DNA from: Gracilaria domingensis
Taxonomy: Eukaryota > Rhodophyta > Florideophyceae > Gracilariales > Gracilariaceae
Direction of reading: 5' to 3'
Length of the DNA: 64,000 bases
Assembly (NCBI GenBank): GCA_022539475.1
Contig: VCMS01000113.1
Coordinates: 5,652-69,651, forward strand
The position numbers and the translations under genes are program-made. A model generated the notes under the pieces. It was not told where the DNA came from. It worked only from the letters and a program-made list of their open reading frames with translations, and did not search any database. Within the stretch, counting starts at the first letter, position 1, and every line of letters begins with the position of its first letter. Positions 1 to 11,639 of this stretch are shown here, one piece after another.

Positions 1-844
1 AATTCGTTTCTGTTGAAGTCCGTGCACTGCGTGTGTGCTCGGCAGGTGTGGTGATCACTTGAGTTTCGGTGCGACGAGCGGTTGATCCGAGCAATCGGGG
101 ACGTTAGTCTGGCGGCTTGAACCAAAGCATTTGTTCCGTCTTGCGAGTTTCCCACTGGTCCTTAGGGGCAGATAACGGTGTCGGTCGAAAGACCTGGTAT
201 TCTTCGCGGGGGCATTTGTGGACGGGGTGCCGTGACGTACTGCACTGGACAGGAGGTGGTCCACCTTTATTGTTGCTGACCTGACTTTGTGTTGGGTTCT
301 TGATCTGTGGCGAAGGCAAACTGAAACGAGCTTTTGATCCGTACTGCTTCGGTGGTGCGGGGAGGCGACGTGTCGTAGGCTGACCTCCTTTTTAGGATCA
401 GGCCGCTTGTGAACTTCATTGTTTGCTTGCTAGAAGCGTACCTCGGTTTGTCATAGTACCTGCAGTTTCAGGGTCGCGCAAGTTCTTGCAAGAGACCAGA
501 GAGGGTTTTACTTGGTGAAGGCATATCTTCGGTCATTAACCATCCTCTGGAAGTCTCGTAGAGAGCGACGCACCTTCTCCTAGAACGCAGGAGGAGGTAG
601 ACTGCAGAAGTCGTTTCTTACCCGGAGAGTCTCCGGGGGTCAGGGGTCCGACTCCCTAGGGTACCAGGAATCTTAGTTCCTTTTGCACCCGACTATTCAT
701 CTTTATTGTTGTTGTTGTTTGTTGTTATTGTTGTTTGTTGTTGTTTGTTGTTGTTGTTTGCTGTTGTTGTTTACGGCTGTCGTTTGCTATTGCCGCCTGT
801 CTGCCACCGCATTATCTGGTTCGCTGCAGTTCCTCTCTTACATC
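1..844 (+). other. copia-1 leader or 5' LTR remnant
   Basis: This stretch precedes the gag start. I see no gene in it. Only the far end is simple sequence, a T/G-rich tract. It is probably the untranslated leader of copia-1 and perhaps the end of its 5' LTR. No convincing match to the 3' LTR at 4899-5692 was found by eye, so the split between LTR and leader is unknown. Confidence 0.5.
703..770 (+). repeat. (TTG)n simple repeat
   Basis: Tract of TTG/GTT triplets with T interruptions in the leader of copia-1, just before the gag start. Read as protein it would give runs of Leu, Cys and Val, which is not part of the gag fold, so the gag start is placed after it. Confidence 0.85.
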
Positions 845-2270
845 ATGGACTCGTTTAGTGGGCTCAAGATTGAGAAGTTGGGTGAGGATAACTTCCATAC
901 TTGGAAGCAGAAGATTCAGTATGTACTTGCACTGAAAGACCTCAAGAACCACCTCACCACTTCTGCACCCACGGATGAAGAGGAACTGGTAAAGTGGCAA
1001 ATCCGCGACGAAAGGGCTAGAGCTATCATTGGACTCACGCTTGCCGACGAGCACTTGGATCACATTCGAGACATCGAGACTGCTGCTGACGCATGGAAGG
1101 CCATTTGCAATGTGTTTCAACGTAAGACTCTTCTTAACCGAATCAACGCCAGACGTGCCTTCTACTCTGTCAAAATGCGCGAGGACGAGAAGATGTTGCA
1201 ATTCATCAATCGTGTTCGGCACTTGGCCTCCGACCTCAAGAGTATGGACGTCAACGTTGAAGAAGAGGACATTGCTATGGCTGCTCTATGTGGACTTCCG
1301 GATCGTTTTGAGCACCTCATTGTTGCAATTGACACCACGATCGGAGATCGCCAACTCACTATGGAGTTTGTGAAGAGCCGTTTATTGCAAGAAGAGCAAC
1401 GTATGAGTGATCGTGCCAAGGAGGAGTCCGGTGTTGATGCTGCACTCTTGGGACGCCAGTTTCGTAGGAAGTCATTGAAGTCGGTTGTGTGTTACTATTG
1501 TGGCATAAAGGGTCATATCCAGAAGAACTGTTTCAAAAAGCAACGTGATGGGGCTAACAAGGATCAGATCGATGCTGCTCACCCAAGTGTACATACCGCG
1601 CTCAACGATGAGCAAGGTACGGGCGGCAGCGATTCTGACTTTGTATGCCTCATTGCGAATGGTGCCGACAAGGCCACTAACAGTGACTGGATTGTTGACT
1701 CTGGAGCTACTGCACACATGACTTATGATGACTCAATGTTCCAAACGTACGAGACAAAGGTGTCGTCGGGTGTGAGTATCGGCAATGATTCCAAGTTGCA
1801 GTCTGTTGGTCACGGAAGTGTGGAGCTCGATCTGACAGTTGAAGGGTCCAAGCGTAAGTGCAAGCTAAAGCAGGTGGTACACGTGCCCAACTTACGGTAC
1901 CATTTGTTGTCTGTGTCACAGATTTGTGATCTGGGCTGCACGGTAGTGTTTGACAAAGAAAAGGTATGTGTGTACAAGGGGTCAAAAGTGGTTGCCGTTG
2001 GGCGCCGCGTCAAAGACCTGTACTACCTTTGCACTGCTGCAGATCAGTTCACGGACACGGACAGTGCGCTTGTGTCAGACTTGTCTCTTTGGCATGCTCG
2101 AATGGCTCATGTGAATGTGGAAGGCATCAAGCAGATGGCTCGAAACGGTGTTGTGTCAGGTCTGAATGTGGATGTGGCTCAGAAGCTGGATGTGTGTGGC
2201 TCTTGTGTAGTGGGCAAAGCAACCCGTGCTCCGACTCCCAAGCAAGGGGGGAACGAGCTGAACACGTACT
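845..2270 (+). pseudogene. copia-1 gag, retropepsin and GAG-pre-integrase region
   Basis: The ATG at 845 opens a copia-type gag (MDSFSGLKIEKLGEDNFHTW), the usual start of UBN2-like gag proteins that bind and package the element RNA. A CCHC zinc knuckle (CYYCGIKGHIQKNC) lies at about 1489-1530, the aspartic protease active site (WIVDSGATAHM) at about 1688-1720, and a GAG-pre-integrase zinc region with LWHARMAHVN and CGSC at 2087-2230. It is part of a polyprotein element and is kept here as a fossil. Confidence 0.88.
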
Positions 2271-4878
2271 GGACCTGGTACACTCTGATATATCGGGTCC
2301 AGTGAACGTGAAGTCCTTGGGAGGCTCGCACTACTTTGTCACATTCATCGATGACCACAGCCGCTACTGCTTCTTGTACATGCTCAAGACGAAGGATGAG
2401 GTGTTCGGGATGTTCATCAAGTGGCTCAGGTTTGTGGAGAACCAGATGGGCAGGAAAGTGTTAACCATCACCGCTCGCAAGAGTGTGTTGCGTGCATTAC
2501 GCACTGACAATGGTGCTGAGTACTTGTCCAATCGGTTCTCCGAAAAGCTTGAGCAGTACGGTATTGAGCATCAGCGAACTGTGCCTTATAATCCACAGCA
2601 GAACGGGCTTGCCGAGAGGTTCAATCGCACACTCATGGACTTGGTCAGGTCAATATTGCATCACAAGAATGTGCCAAAAAGCTTTTGGGCTGAGGCTCTG
2701 AATGTTTCTGTGTATGTGCGCAACAGAGTGACCTGCAAAGCGCTTCCGAGTGACGTGACTCCGTTTGAGCTGTGGCATGGACAGAAGCCTGATCTGAGCA
2801 ATCTGCGTGTGTTTGGTAGCCGTTGCTGGTACAAGGTGGTTGATCACAAGTTGAAGAAGCTGGAAGAGCGTGCAGTGGAAGCCATCTTCATTGGGTACAC
2901 TTCAGGCTCCCACGGGTACAAGTTGTGGGACAGCCAGAAGAAGAAGGTGATTGTGTCACGAGATGTGAGGTTTGACGAGTGCTCTGCAACTGAAAGTGAC
3001 GAGCACTCTGAACACGAGGACTATGCGGATATCGACTTGGTCGACAAGTCGGTATCTGCTGAAGCCCCAACCTCCGACACATCCGCCGATCATTCTGAAG
3101 ATGATCCTTCTGCACCAGCTTCTCATGAGAGTACCACGAATGCCAGTACGGATGAAGACACCACACCAGTTCCACAAGATGAGCCGGAAGTGACAGAGAC
3201 GCAGCCCCTTCGTAGATCCACACGTCAGAGAAAGACGCCATCCTCGTGGTGGCGTGGTGCCAGTGCTTTCCTTACAGCCAGTGATGATACTCCTTCGTCG
3301 TACGGTGACGCAGTGTCACGTCCTGATTCCGAAGCTTGGAAGAAGGCGATGAAGAGTGAGTACGAGTCATTGATGGAGCATGACACATGGGATCTAGTGC
3401 CAAGGCCAGCAGACAGCAACGTGATTTCGTCCAAGTGGGTGTATGTACAGAAGTATGAGGCTTCGTCATCTGGTGAACCGACAGTGCGTTACAAGGCTCG
3501 TGTAGTTGCAAGAGGCTTCCTGCAGATCGAGGGTGTGGACTTCTCAGAGACATATGCACCTGTGGTGAAGTTCACATCCATCAGAATGATCCTGTCAGTG
3601 ACTGCCGTACGAGACTTCCACTTGCACCAGATGGATGTGAAGACTGCCTTTCTGAACGGTGACCTTGACGAGACAGTGTACATGGAGCAGCCAATGGGGT
3701 TCACACAGCAGGGAAAGGAGGACTTGGTGTGCCGACTGAAGAAAGCGATCTATGGGCTTAGACAAGCACCAAGACAGTGGCACGCCAAGATATACGCCTT
3801 CCTTGTTGGTGAAATGCACCTCAAGCCGAATGACGCAGACGAGTGTGTCTACACCGGGATCATACTGGGTTTCTTGGTTATCATTGCTCTGTATGTTGAC
3901 GACTTGCTGATTGCGAGTCCGAGCATGAAAACCGTGGAACGTGTAAAGGCAGAGCTGTCAAGTCGTTTCCGCATGAAGGACCTCAAAGAAGCTCGCATGG
4001 TTCTTGGATTTGAAATCCATCGAGAGAGAACCAAGCGAGAGCTGTACTTGACTCAGTCAGCGTACACGAACAAGGTCCTGGAGCGATTTGGCATGCAGCT
4101 GTCGAAACCCGTTGACACTCCTATGGAGTGCGGTGTGGACTTGTCTGTTGAGGAGGAAGTGCTCACGCATGTACCGTATCGTCAGGCGATTGGCTGCCTC
4201 ATGTATCTGTCTGTGGGAACTCGTCCAGACATCTCATATGCTGTGGCTAAGCTGGCCAAGTATGTTGAGAAGCCGGGAAACACTCACTGGAAGGCGGTCA
4301 AGCGTGTTCTTCGCTACCTCAATGGCACTACCACGTTCGGGTTGACGTATGGCTCCAGCACCGATTTGCAACTGCACGGCTATGTGGACTCTGACTGGGC
4401 TGGCGATGTTGCCAACCGCAAGTCCACTAGTGGATACTTGTTCATGATGTGCGGTGGTGCTGTGTCGTGGTCTTCTCGTCAACAGGAGGTAGTTGCTCTG
4501 TCGAGTGCAGAGGCTGAGTACGTGAGCTTGTGCTCTGGCACCAAGGAGGCGATCTGGCTTAGGCGACTTTGGAACGGCATTGGCAGTGTGATTGGTATGG
4601 AAGCAGACGGGTCTGTGAAGCTGCTGGTTGAACCCACTCCCATGTATGTTGACAACCAGGGCAGCATTGACCTTGCTCGAAATGGAGTGGTGAACAGGCG
4701 AACCAAGCACATTGACATTCGGTTCCACTTCACTCGAGAAGCTCTGCAGGCCAAGTCGATTGTGCTGTTCTACTGCCCGACGGATTCCATGGTTGCCGAC
4801 ATGCTGAATAAGCCACTGGCGCGAGTGAAGCACGAGAAGTTCCGCGAAGCCGGTGGTGTGATCCACATAGAAGTTTGA
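2270..4878 (+). pseudogene. copia-1 integrase, reverse transcriptase and RNase H region
   Basis: The integrase core shows HSDISGPV, TDNGAEY and GLAERFNR, matching the DDE triad context. Reverse transcriptase follows, with the copia signatures VDVKTAFLNG-like (MDVKTAFLNGDLDETVYMEQ) and catalytic YVDDLL at 3892-3909. The RNase H domain ends with KHIDIRFHF and ADMLNKPL, typical of the copia C-terminus. The stop codon at 4876-4878 is followed within 25 bases by the polypurine tract and the LTR. Confidence 0.92.
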
Positions 4879-4980
4879 AGTCAGTGACAGAGGGGGGGTG
4901 TTGAATGTTGACCCTGCGCTGTCACTGAAAACCAAAAGTGCTGGGGAGCATGGGCTGTTTTGGAGGGTGCCGTTGGAAAA

Positions 4981-4992
4981 GCGCATATGCGC
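4981..4992. promoter_or_regulatory. GCGCATATGCGC palindrome in copia LTR
   Basis: Perfect 12-base palindrome within the LTR. It recurs at 18559-18570 in the copia-2 LTR and, with one changed end base, at 19884-19895 in the inverted LTR. Conservation across otherwise diverged LTRs suggests a protein-binding site in the promoter region (inference). Confidence 0.6.
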
Positions 4993-5571
4993 CTCTGCGC
5001 AAACTCAACGTGAAACGGGCTTGTGATTGGCTACTGCAAATGGTCATATGCATTGTGGTTGGTACAAGTGTTGTGGCGCTAATGGGTTGTTTCCGGGGTA
5101 CACGTGTGTAGCTAGTACACTGGGCATACTGTACATGATGCACAGGGTACACACGTATGTACGTGGACATGTAGGACAGCTTCATGTGACTTTGGCACTA
5201 TGGTGAAGAGTAGATGCGCTGTCAAGAGGTTTACACTGTGGTATTGTTGGTGACGTAGGACATGGAGTGAGTTTGTGGTGACGTGTTGGTTGGTGAGCTT
5301 GTACGTAACTGTTATGGTGGCGTGTACGGATTACAGTGTGTTGGCACTATGTGAATCTGTGCATGGTCATGGTTATGTGTAGGCACGTAACTTGATGTGC
5401 ACGGTTGTGCACTGTTGTGCGTTGTTGTGCTTTGTTGTTGTAAGCTGTCATGATAGTGTGGCAGTGTTACCATGTTATGTTAGAAGATGATTGGTAGTAT
5501 TGGGTGTCTCTAGCTAGTGGTTTAGGTATTGCTTGGAGTTGGAGTTGTGCGATGGTTGCGCAAAGTAGTTC

Positions 5572-5579
5572 TATATAAG
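5572..5579 (+). promoter_or_regulatory. TATA box of copia-1 LTR
   Basis: TATATAAG in the context GTTCTATATAAGCGGTGACT, and the same context is present in the inverted LTR (about 19305-19322 on the minus strand). The position about 670 bases into the LTR fits the U3/R promoter. Transcription would run rightward into the sequence at 5693-6756. Confidence 0.7.
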
Positions 5580-5692
5580 CGGTGACTCGAGCACCTCCAA
5601 GTAAAATCCGTGCCAGAGCTGGCGAACTTCCCTTCATTCCCCTATCCTTTCTTCAACCTTCCCTTTCAGCTTCAACCTCTATCACCCCGCGT

Positions 5693-6756
5693 TGCCTCCT
5701 TCGGCGCCCGTACAGGCCACTCCTCCGACCAGCGTGGCTGCGCCTGTCCCAAGTGGTCCTAAAGACCCTCAGGCAGCTGCTCATCCTCCCGGACGGGCCG
5801 CTCAGGGGCCTCTTCGGGTTGGTTTCCAGTCGCTTCCGGTGAACCCGGTACCGCCTGGTGGTGATAGTGGCGCAATACGAAGCGCCCTGGCTCGTCTTAA
5901 CCACGCCTCGATGGTGCACTTCAACCGTCCTGGTCCAAATGACATTCTCACCGCTGTGGATACCCTTACCAACTTGCTCCCCGTGGTTGCTCACCATGAG
6001 CGGCGCACTTCTGAGCTGCGACAGTTCCGCGACTACTTCCAGTGCAACCTCTACCGTGAGGTGACGGCCTATGTTGGTCAGTTGAGCAACCTTGTGGAAG
6101 GCCACGCGCCGTTACATCGCCCCCCTGTGGAAAGCTTTAACCCGTACGCTCCTGCGTCGCAGCATCCTGCGACCCCAATGGTAGGCTTTGGTGGCCTTGG
6201 TACGTATCAACCTCCTGGTGGTGATCCTTCGGCGTCCTTCCATACTCCGCTTGGTCCTCACAACGTTCCTCTTCCTCCAGGAAGTACTGGGGCAGGAGCA
6301 GCAAGTGGTTTCTCAACTGGTTTCCGTTCGGTCCCGCTTCCGTCGTCGTCCGGTGTTCCTATGCCGCCTACTAGTTCTGGACCTTCGGGAGTTGGAGCAC
6401 CTCCTGGTCTGACCCCTGGTGCAGGGCCGTATAGTGGCCTCGCTCCTCCAACCTCTAGTGGTATCCCTCCCACTAGGTTGCCGCCTTCCTTCCATCCACC
6501 CACTGGTCTGGCGAATACCATGCCGGTGGTTAGCAGCGGTATCCCTGCGGTGCTTGTTGCTTCTCCTCCCCTACCAAGTGGTGGGGCCCCAGCGAGCGCG
6601 GCTGGCGGCGGGGGCGGAAGCTCCGCCGGACCTATATCGGTTTCCTCTGGTCGTGGAGGTTCCGCTTCGTCGCGCGGGACCTCCCGTGGACGTGGTCGCG
6701 GTCGTGGAACCAGTCGTGGACGCGGACGCGGCCGTGGGTCTTCCAAGGCCTCCTAG
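5693..6756 (+). CDS. Pro/Gly-rich RGG-box open frame antisense to gypsy element
   Basis: About 353 codons are open on the plus strand, opposite to the gypsy genes. The first ATG is at 5911 (MVHFNRPGPNDIL), and the frame is open upstream of it to about 5692. Residues after the ATG include a helical stretch (LTNLLPVVAHHERRTSELRQ, then VTAYVGQLSNLVEG), a long Pro/Gly/Ser-rich middle, and a C-terminal run of RGRGRG repeats, which in many families binds RNA. A possible polyadenylation signal AATAAAG follows at 6796-6802. It may be an extra gene carried inside the gypsy LTR and driven from the copia TATA box, or part of an unrelated element. It shares the CCAAGTGG motif with the gypsy body, which favours the first. 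Function unknown. Confidence 0.5.
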
Positions 6757-6891
6757 GTTTCCTCGTGGTTGGCTCTTGTGGATTCTTCTCGACTAATAAA
6801 GTGTCTTGAATTGTGCGTTATGATCTCTCTCTATTTGCCTGTTAGGTTAGTTAGCATTCCATGTGACGTTTGGCGTTCAACGGCTTAGACA
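5693..6891 (-). repeat. candidate gypsy 3' LTR (1.2 kb)
   Basis: The block starts TGCCTCC and ends CTTAGACA on the plus strand, so it has TG...CA ends, and it is bounded on the right by the polypurine tract complement next to the integrase stop. Its left edge coincides with the point where copia-1 LTR homology ends. With no second copy in view, the LTR call rests on these boundaries only. It contains a long plus-strand open frame (next entry). Confidence 0.45.
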
Positions 6892-6903
6892 TCCCCCCCC
6901 TCC

Positions 6904-8480
6904 TTAGCGACGCGTACCAGTTGGTGGGGGCGTACGCCCTTGTTTTCGCCAGTATCGGATGATGAAGTTGTTAGGGATGTGACCAGGTGGTTCCATAGAG
7001 TCGTGTTCTGGAGACCATCCGTACCATCTTACCCTGTAGCGGATACCCTTTGTGGTGTGTTCGTGACCTATAATGGTGTCAATAGCGCACTCCTGAGTAT
7101 CTACTCGAGGGTATGACTCTTTCGTTTGGTCGTGTGGTGCGTGGCTCTCCATGGGTGGTGTGACCCGTTGGTCTTTCCGGGGCTCGATCTCCTGTTCCGC
7201 TTGGGTGGGGTCAGCCGTTACGGCTCTGATGGAAGGTTGACCGCTCGGTCGACTTGTTAGAGAAAGGGGTGTGGGCGACATTTGCTCCCCCTCCGCTTCT
7301 TGCTGAGTTGGCTCACCTATTGGTTGTGTATTCGATGCCGTCGTTTGTGCGGCCTTGACAATCCTGTCAATGGAGACCGTATTCTCCAAACCATCCATTA
7401 TGACCGTAGCGGTATGCTCATCAGAGCGAATTACCTTGTATGGTCCCGTCGACTTGGGTAGCAGTTTGGAATTGATATCCTCCTCAAGGCGGATATCTTC
7501 TTCCGTTTCCGCTGGGGTTGGTCGCTTACCTTTTGGTGGCACGTCAAGGAAGACCATGTCTCCTGATACCACTTTGACCACTCTGCTCACCGTTCGGTCA
7601 TAGTCTGCTTTGTACCGTTCTTGGGCTGCTGTCATTTTAACTTTGGCAGCAGCCAAAGCGGCGCGCAACTTTTGGAGTATGTTTCTCTTCACCTTCGCAG
7701 GTGTGAGTGTCCCGGCCGCTTCCGAGCGGTCAGGTCCAGGCTGGACGATAATACCGTGTGGTGTTCGCGACAGTACCAGGTCAAACGGGGTTGTTTGAGT
7801 GACTCTGTGGACCTGGAGATTGTACGCGTATGTCAATGGCTGGACATACTCAGACCTTGTGGTTTGGTGCTCTTCGACATAGTGCCGTAAGCGAGCCACC
7901 AGGGTCTTATTGAACCGTTCCACTTGGCCGTTGGTGTGCGGATGATAGGCCGTGGTAAAGTAGTGCTTGACCCCTAGCATGGTACAGACCGCCTCGAAGA
8001 ACTTAGAAGCTAAGTTCGAACCATTATCGGTCAGTAGGTACATGGGAGAACCGTATGGGTAGACCCAATTCTCCAAGAAGGCTGTCGCTAGTGTAATTGC
8101 CGTCTGGTTCTTCAGAGGTATAGCCCTGGTTAGCTTTGTGAACCTGTCGGTTATGACGACTACGAAGCGATAACCCTCCGAGGTCTTGGGCAGGGGCCCC
8201 AGTATATCGATCGCGACGAATTACAGGGGCCCCGCCGCCGGGAATAGCTTCAGGTACTTCCTGTGCATCCTCACACCACCTCGGGTCTTAATGCACGAAT
8301 TGCACTGCGCCACATAGGTATATACGTCGTTCGCCATGTGCGGCCAGTAGAATTGCCTCCGAAGGGTATAGTACAGCCGTGTGGCTCCCGGGTGTCCCGA
8401 AAGCCGTGGGTTGTGTGACAGATACAACACCCTTTGTCTTAATGACTCAGGTACGACCTTCTGGAAGGCTCCGTCTAAAG
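6904..8480 (-). pseudogene. gypsy integrase and chromodomain region
   Basis: An HHCC-type zinc-binding region (LSHNPRLSGHPGATRLYYTL, then CNSCIKTRGG) lies near 8280-8400. The catalytic core shows LLTDNGSNLASKFF, YHPHTNGQVERFNK and the following glutamate helix. The tail has TGPYKVIRSDEHTATV and a chromodomain (VDTIIGHEH-like, YRVRWYGWSPEHDSMEPP) at about 6920-7090. Chromodomains of this kind steer integration toward marked chromatin in other chromoviruses. Confidence 0.88.
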
Positions 8481-10250
8481 GTGAGCGTCTGATGAGGTAC
8501 CCATTGTGGTCAACGTCGAACTGAGAATTCTTCCTTCCTAGTACGTCAGCGAGCGTCTTGCACAGCCTATCGGACGATTGTTCGCGTAGGAATTCCTCAA
8601 GGGTGATTGGAACGTGTTCCCCTTCCTCCACAAGGAGGAGGGTCTCCACTACCACTTGGTACGTACTGTCACCATGCCAATATCCCTTCAGAACTTCATT
8701 GACCTCGTGGTTCGCTGGTTCTATAGTAAAACATGGAATGTCGTCGTCCACTGGGTCAGTGTCCAATCCTTCTGTATTCAACCGGGACATTGCATCCGCC
8801 ACTCGGTGCTTGACCCCAGGGCGGTACTGCACATCATACTCAAATTCCGAAAGTCTCAGGCGCCATCGGGCCAGACGACCCGATGCGTCCGCCAAACCTA
8901 ATATCCACCTCAAGGAGTCGTGATCCGTTCGAAGCGTGAAGCGCACACCATATAGGTAAGGACGTAGCATGAGCATACTCCAGACAACTGCTAGGCATTC
9001 CTTCTCCGTTACGGTGTAGTTCTGCTCCGCTTGGTTAAGAGCTCTACTCCAATACCCAATAGGTGCGAGTTTGCCGTCTTCCTGTTCCTGCATTAGGCAC
9101 CAACCTATTTGGGCATCCGATGCGTCTGTATCCAGTGTGTACGGGAGTCCCGTTTTGGGCAATGCCAGTACCGGTGGGGAGAGAAGCGCTGCTTTTAGTA
9201 TATAGAAAGCCTCTACCTCGTCATCTTCCAAGTGGTCAAAGTGTGTGGGCTGCCCCTTCTGCAACCTCCGGTTCAGAGGTGCGGCTATCTTTGCAAACCC
9301 CTTGATGAACCGTCGGTAGACGTTGCACAGACCTATAAAGGATCGTATGTCCGTCTGTGACGTAGGGAGCTTCGCTTCCTGTACCGCTCTGATATTCCGT
9401 TTGGTCACTTCGAGTTTCCCCGGGCTTATTGTATGCCCTAGGTACTCTACCTCTTGGTTGAAGAACATACACTTTCGTAGTTTGAGAGTTACGCCTGCTT
9501 CCTGTAGCAACTGCAATACCACCTGGACATGCGAGAAGTGCTCCTCAATGGATCTTGAGTAGATGACGACATCATCGATATATACCAATGCTGTTGTCCA
9601 CTTCACTTTAGACAATATAATTTCTAATGCCTTTTGGAGGGTAGCGGGGGCGTTTGGTAAACCGAACGGCATGCGTAAGAAGCGATACAGGCCTGCATGG
9701 CATGTAAACGCGGTCTTATCACGGTCTCCCTCTGGTATTTCGATCTGCCAATATCCGCAGTTCGCGTCCAGTGTGGTAAAGATGTTCGCATCTCCTAGGG
9801 AGTCGATGCATTCGTCCATCCTCGGGATGGGATACGAGTCCCTCACCGTTATGGCATTCAGTTTTCTGTAGTCAATACAGAACCTCATACGGGTCTCTCC
9901 TCGTTTTTGAACTAGCACTACAGGGCTAGCCCATTCCGAGTTTGCCGGTTCTATAACCCCCTCACGGAGCATCCGCTCCACCTCCTCCAGCTCTACCTCA
10001 CGGGCCTTATGTCCCGCGCGGTATGGCTGTTGGTGGATGGGACGGGAGTCCGGTTTGAGGTCAATCCTATGCTGGGTGGCCTTAATGGCTCCCAGCTTGC
10101 CAGACCACATGGTACTGCATGGCTCCAAGAGTCCGAGGATCCGAGCTCTGAGCTCTTCCACTTCAAGTCCTATATTCACCTCCGTCTTCCAATTGGTCAC
10201 TGGGTCTAGCTTTAGTTTCTGGTCTTCTCGCTCAGCTAGTCGCTGCACCA
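8480..10250 (-). pseudogene. gypsy reverse transcriptase and RNase H region
   Basis: Motifs include VLVQKRGETRMRFCIDYRKL, PYPIPRMDE-like (SYPIPRMDECIDSL), FTTLDANCGYWQIEI, the catalytic YIDDVVIYS, and the RNase H stretch TDASDAQIGWCLMQEQ with LRTDHDSLRWILG. These are standard gypsy pol blocks. The region joins the protease region at its N-terminal side. Confidence 0.92.
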
Positions 10251-10446
10251 TATGGTCTGTTCGCGACGACTTCGAATTCGACGAATTGGCACTACCCCCC
10301 CCCCCTTCCTAGCGTCCACGACCTCGTGGGACCATTGTGGTGTGATCGTAAAGATCGTACGGGGAGCCGGTAGGGCAGGACCAATTACGGTGTGTTTTGG
10401 CAACTTGACCGGGCGGTTGCTGAAGTTACTCAGGTAGACCTGAAAC

Positions 10447-11032
10447 GGTTTTGTCGGTATGTTGTTGACTATACCATTCGCCATTAAGGTCATATGTCGT
10501 TCGGCCCGTGAATGGTCCTGTAAGATAACAGGCCAGGCTGTTGGCATGTCACCTTCACTACCAAGTGGTTCATAGGCGGTATTATTACCGCCTTCGCCAG
10601 TCGCACCTTGTTGGAGAGTGTATTTTCTGGTACCGGTTGGTGTCGAGTGCTGTTCTCTTTCGGAGAGGCACCCTTGTGGTTACAAATAATGGCGATCCGG
10701 TGGCCATTGTTGAACAGAACTGTTTTAGAGCGTGGGAAAATTGCCCTGACGTGCTGATCTATAAAGGTTGTTCCAAGGATACAGTCTGTTGCCAGTTGGT
10801 TAACGACTATGAAGCGAACTCGGACCTTCATGGTGTCAATCAATACCATTATGGTGAGCGCTCCCATGACGGTTAGTGGTCTGTTGTTAGCGTCAACCAG
10901 TGGGTTAGTTAATGTACATGGCTGAAGCTTGTTCAATTGTCTGTTAGTTAGTAGTTTGGCATTCACCAGATTAGGTCCTGCCCGGTGTCCAGGACAGTGA
11001 CGCATGGTACCAAGTGGTTGGAAGTAAACCGA
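10447..11032. repeat. tandem duplication unit 1 (about 585 bp)
   Basis: Starts GGTTTTGTCGGTATGTTG and ends just before the same words recur at 11033. The two units are near identical; the few differences lie mostly in the length of single-base runs, which is also how long-read error looks. It is therefore either a recent duplication within the gypsy element or an assembly artefact. Confidence 0.9.
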
Positions 11033-11620
11033 GGTTTTGTCGGTATGTTGTGACTATACCATTCGCCATAAGGTCATATGTCGTTCGGCCAACCGTGAAT
11101 GGTCCTGTAAAGATAACAGGCCAGGCTGTTGGCATGTCACCTTCACTACCAAGTGGTTCATAGGCGGTATTATTACCGCCTTCGCCAGTCGCACCTTGTT
11201 GGAGAGTGTATTTTCTGGTACCGGTTGGTGTCGAGTGCTGTTCTCTTTCGGAGAGGCACCCTTGTGGTTACAATAATGGCGATCCGGTGGCCATTGTTGA
11301 ACAGAACTGTTTAGAGCGTGGGAAAATTGCCCTGACGTGCTGATCTATAAAGGTTGTTCCAAGGATACAGTCTGTTGCCAGTTGGTTAACGACTATGAAG
11401 CGAACTCGGACCTTCATGGTGTCAATCAATACCATTATGGTGAGCGCTCCCATGACGGTTAGTGGTCTGTTGTTAGCGTCAACCAGTGGTTAGTTAATGT
11501 ACATGGCTGAAGCTTGTTCAATTGTCTGTTAGTTAGTAGTTTGGCATTCACCAGATTAGGTCCTGCCCCGGTGTCCAGGACAGTGACGCATGGTACCAAG
11601 TGGTTGGAAGTAAACCGAGG
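11033..11620. repeat. tandem duplication unit 2 (about 588 bp)
   Basis: Second unit of the duplicated protease region; it ends near GTAAACCGAGG, the same words that close unit 1. Confidence 0.9.
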
Positions 11621-11639
11621 GTGACGTTTACCTTATTGT

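Larger units (their letters stand above)
1..5692 (+). mobile_element. Ty1/copia LTR retrotransposon (copia-1), 5' end outside window
   Basis: The parts come in copia order on the plus strand: gag with a zinc knuckle, retropepsin, GAG-pre-integrase, DDE integrase, reverse transcriptase and RNase H, then a purine tract and a 3' LTR. The integrase preceding the reverse transcriptase separates it from gypsy. The 5' LTR is not seen and probably lies upstream of the window. The 3' LTR is cut at about 5692, where a gypsy element begins. The element is nearly whole in its coding part, with about one break, so it looks fairly recent, but its age cannot be set without the second LTR. Confidence 0.9.
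4899..5692 (+). repeat. copia-1 3' LTR, interrupted at its right end
   Basis: The LTR begins TGTTGAATGTTGACC directly after a purine tract (AGAGGGGGGG). A reverse-complement relative occupies about 19195-19977, so the block is a true repeat. Both carry a 12-base palindrome near the start, a TGATTGGCTACTGCAAATG block, a conserved TATA element and the following CTCGAGCACCTCCAAGTAAA. Resemblance between the two stops at about 5690, where the gypsy element starts, so the last part of this LTR is missing here. Confidence 0.82.
10236..11620 (-). pseudogene. gypsy protease region, duplicated in tandem
   Basis: Minus-strand reading gives a retropepsin-like core (GPNLVNAKLL, VMGALTIMVLIDT, LGTTFIDQHVRAIF), where the second glycine-flanked hydrophobic motif is typical of aspartic proteases. 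The sequence occurs twice in direct orientation, 10447-11032 and 11033-11620. It lies between gag and reverse transcriptase, as expected. Confidence 0.7.

Noticed and set aside
610-670. tRNA-like box (GGTCCGACTCC) near the copia-1 leader
   Set aside because: No matching A box, anticodon arm or acceptor stem at the right spacing.
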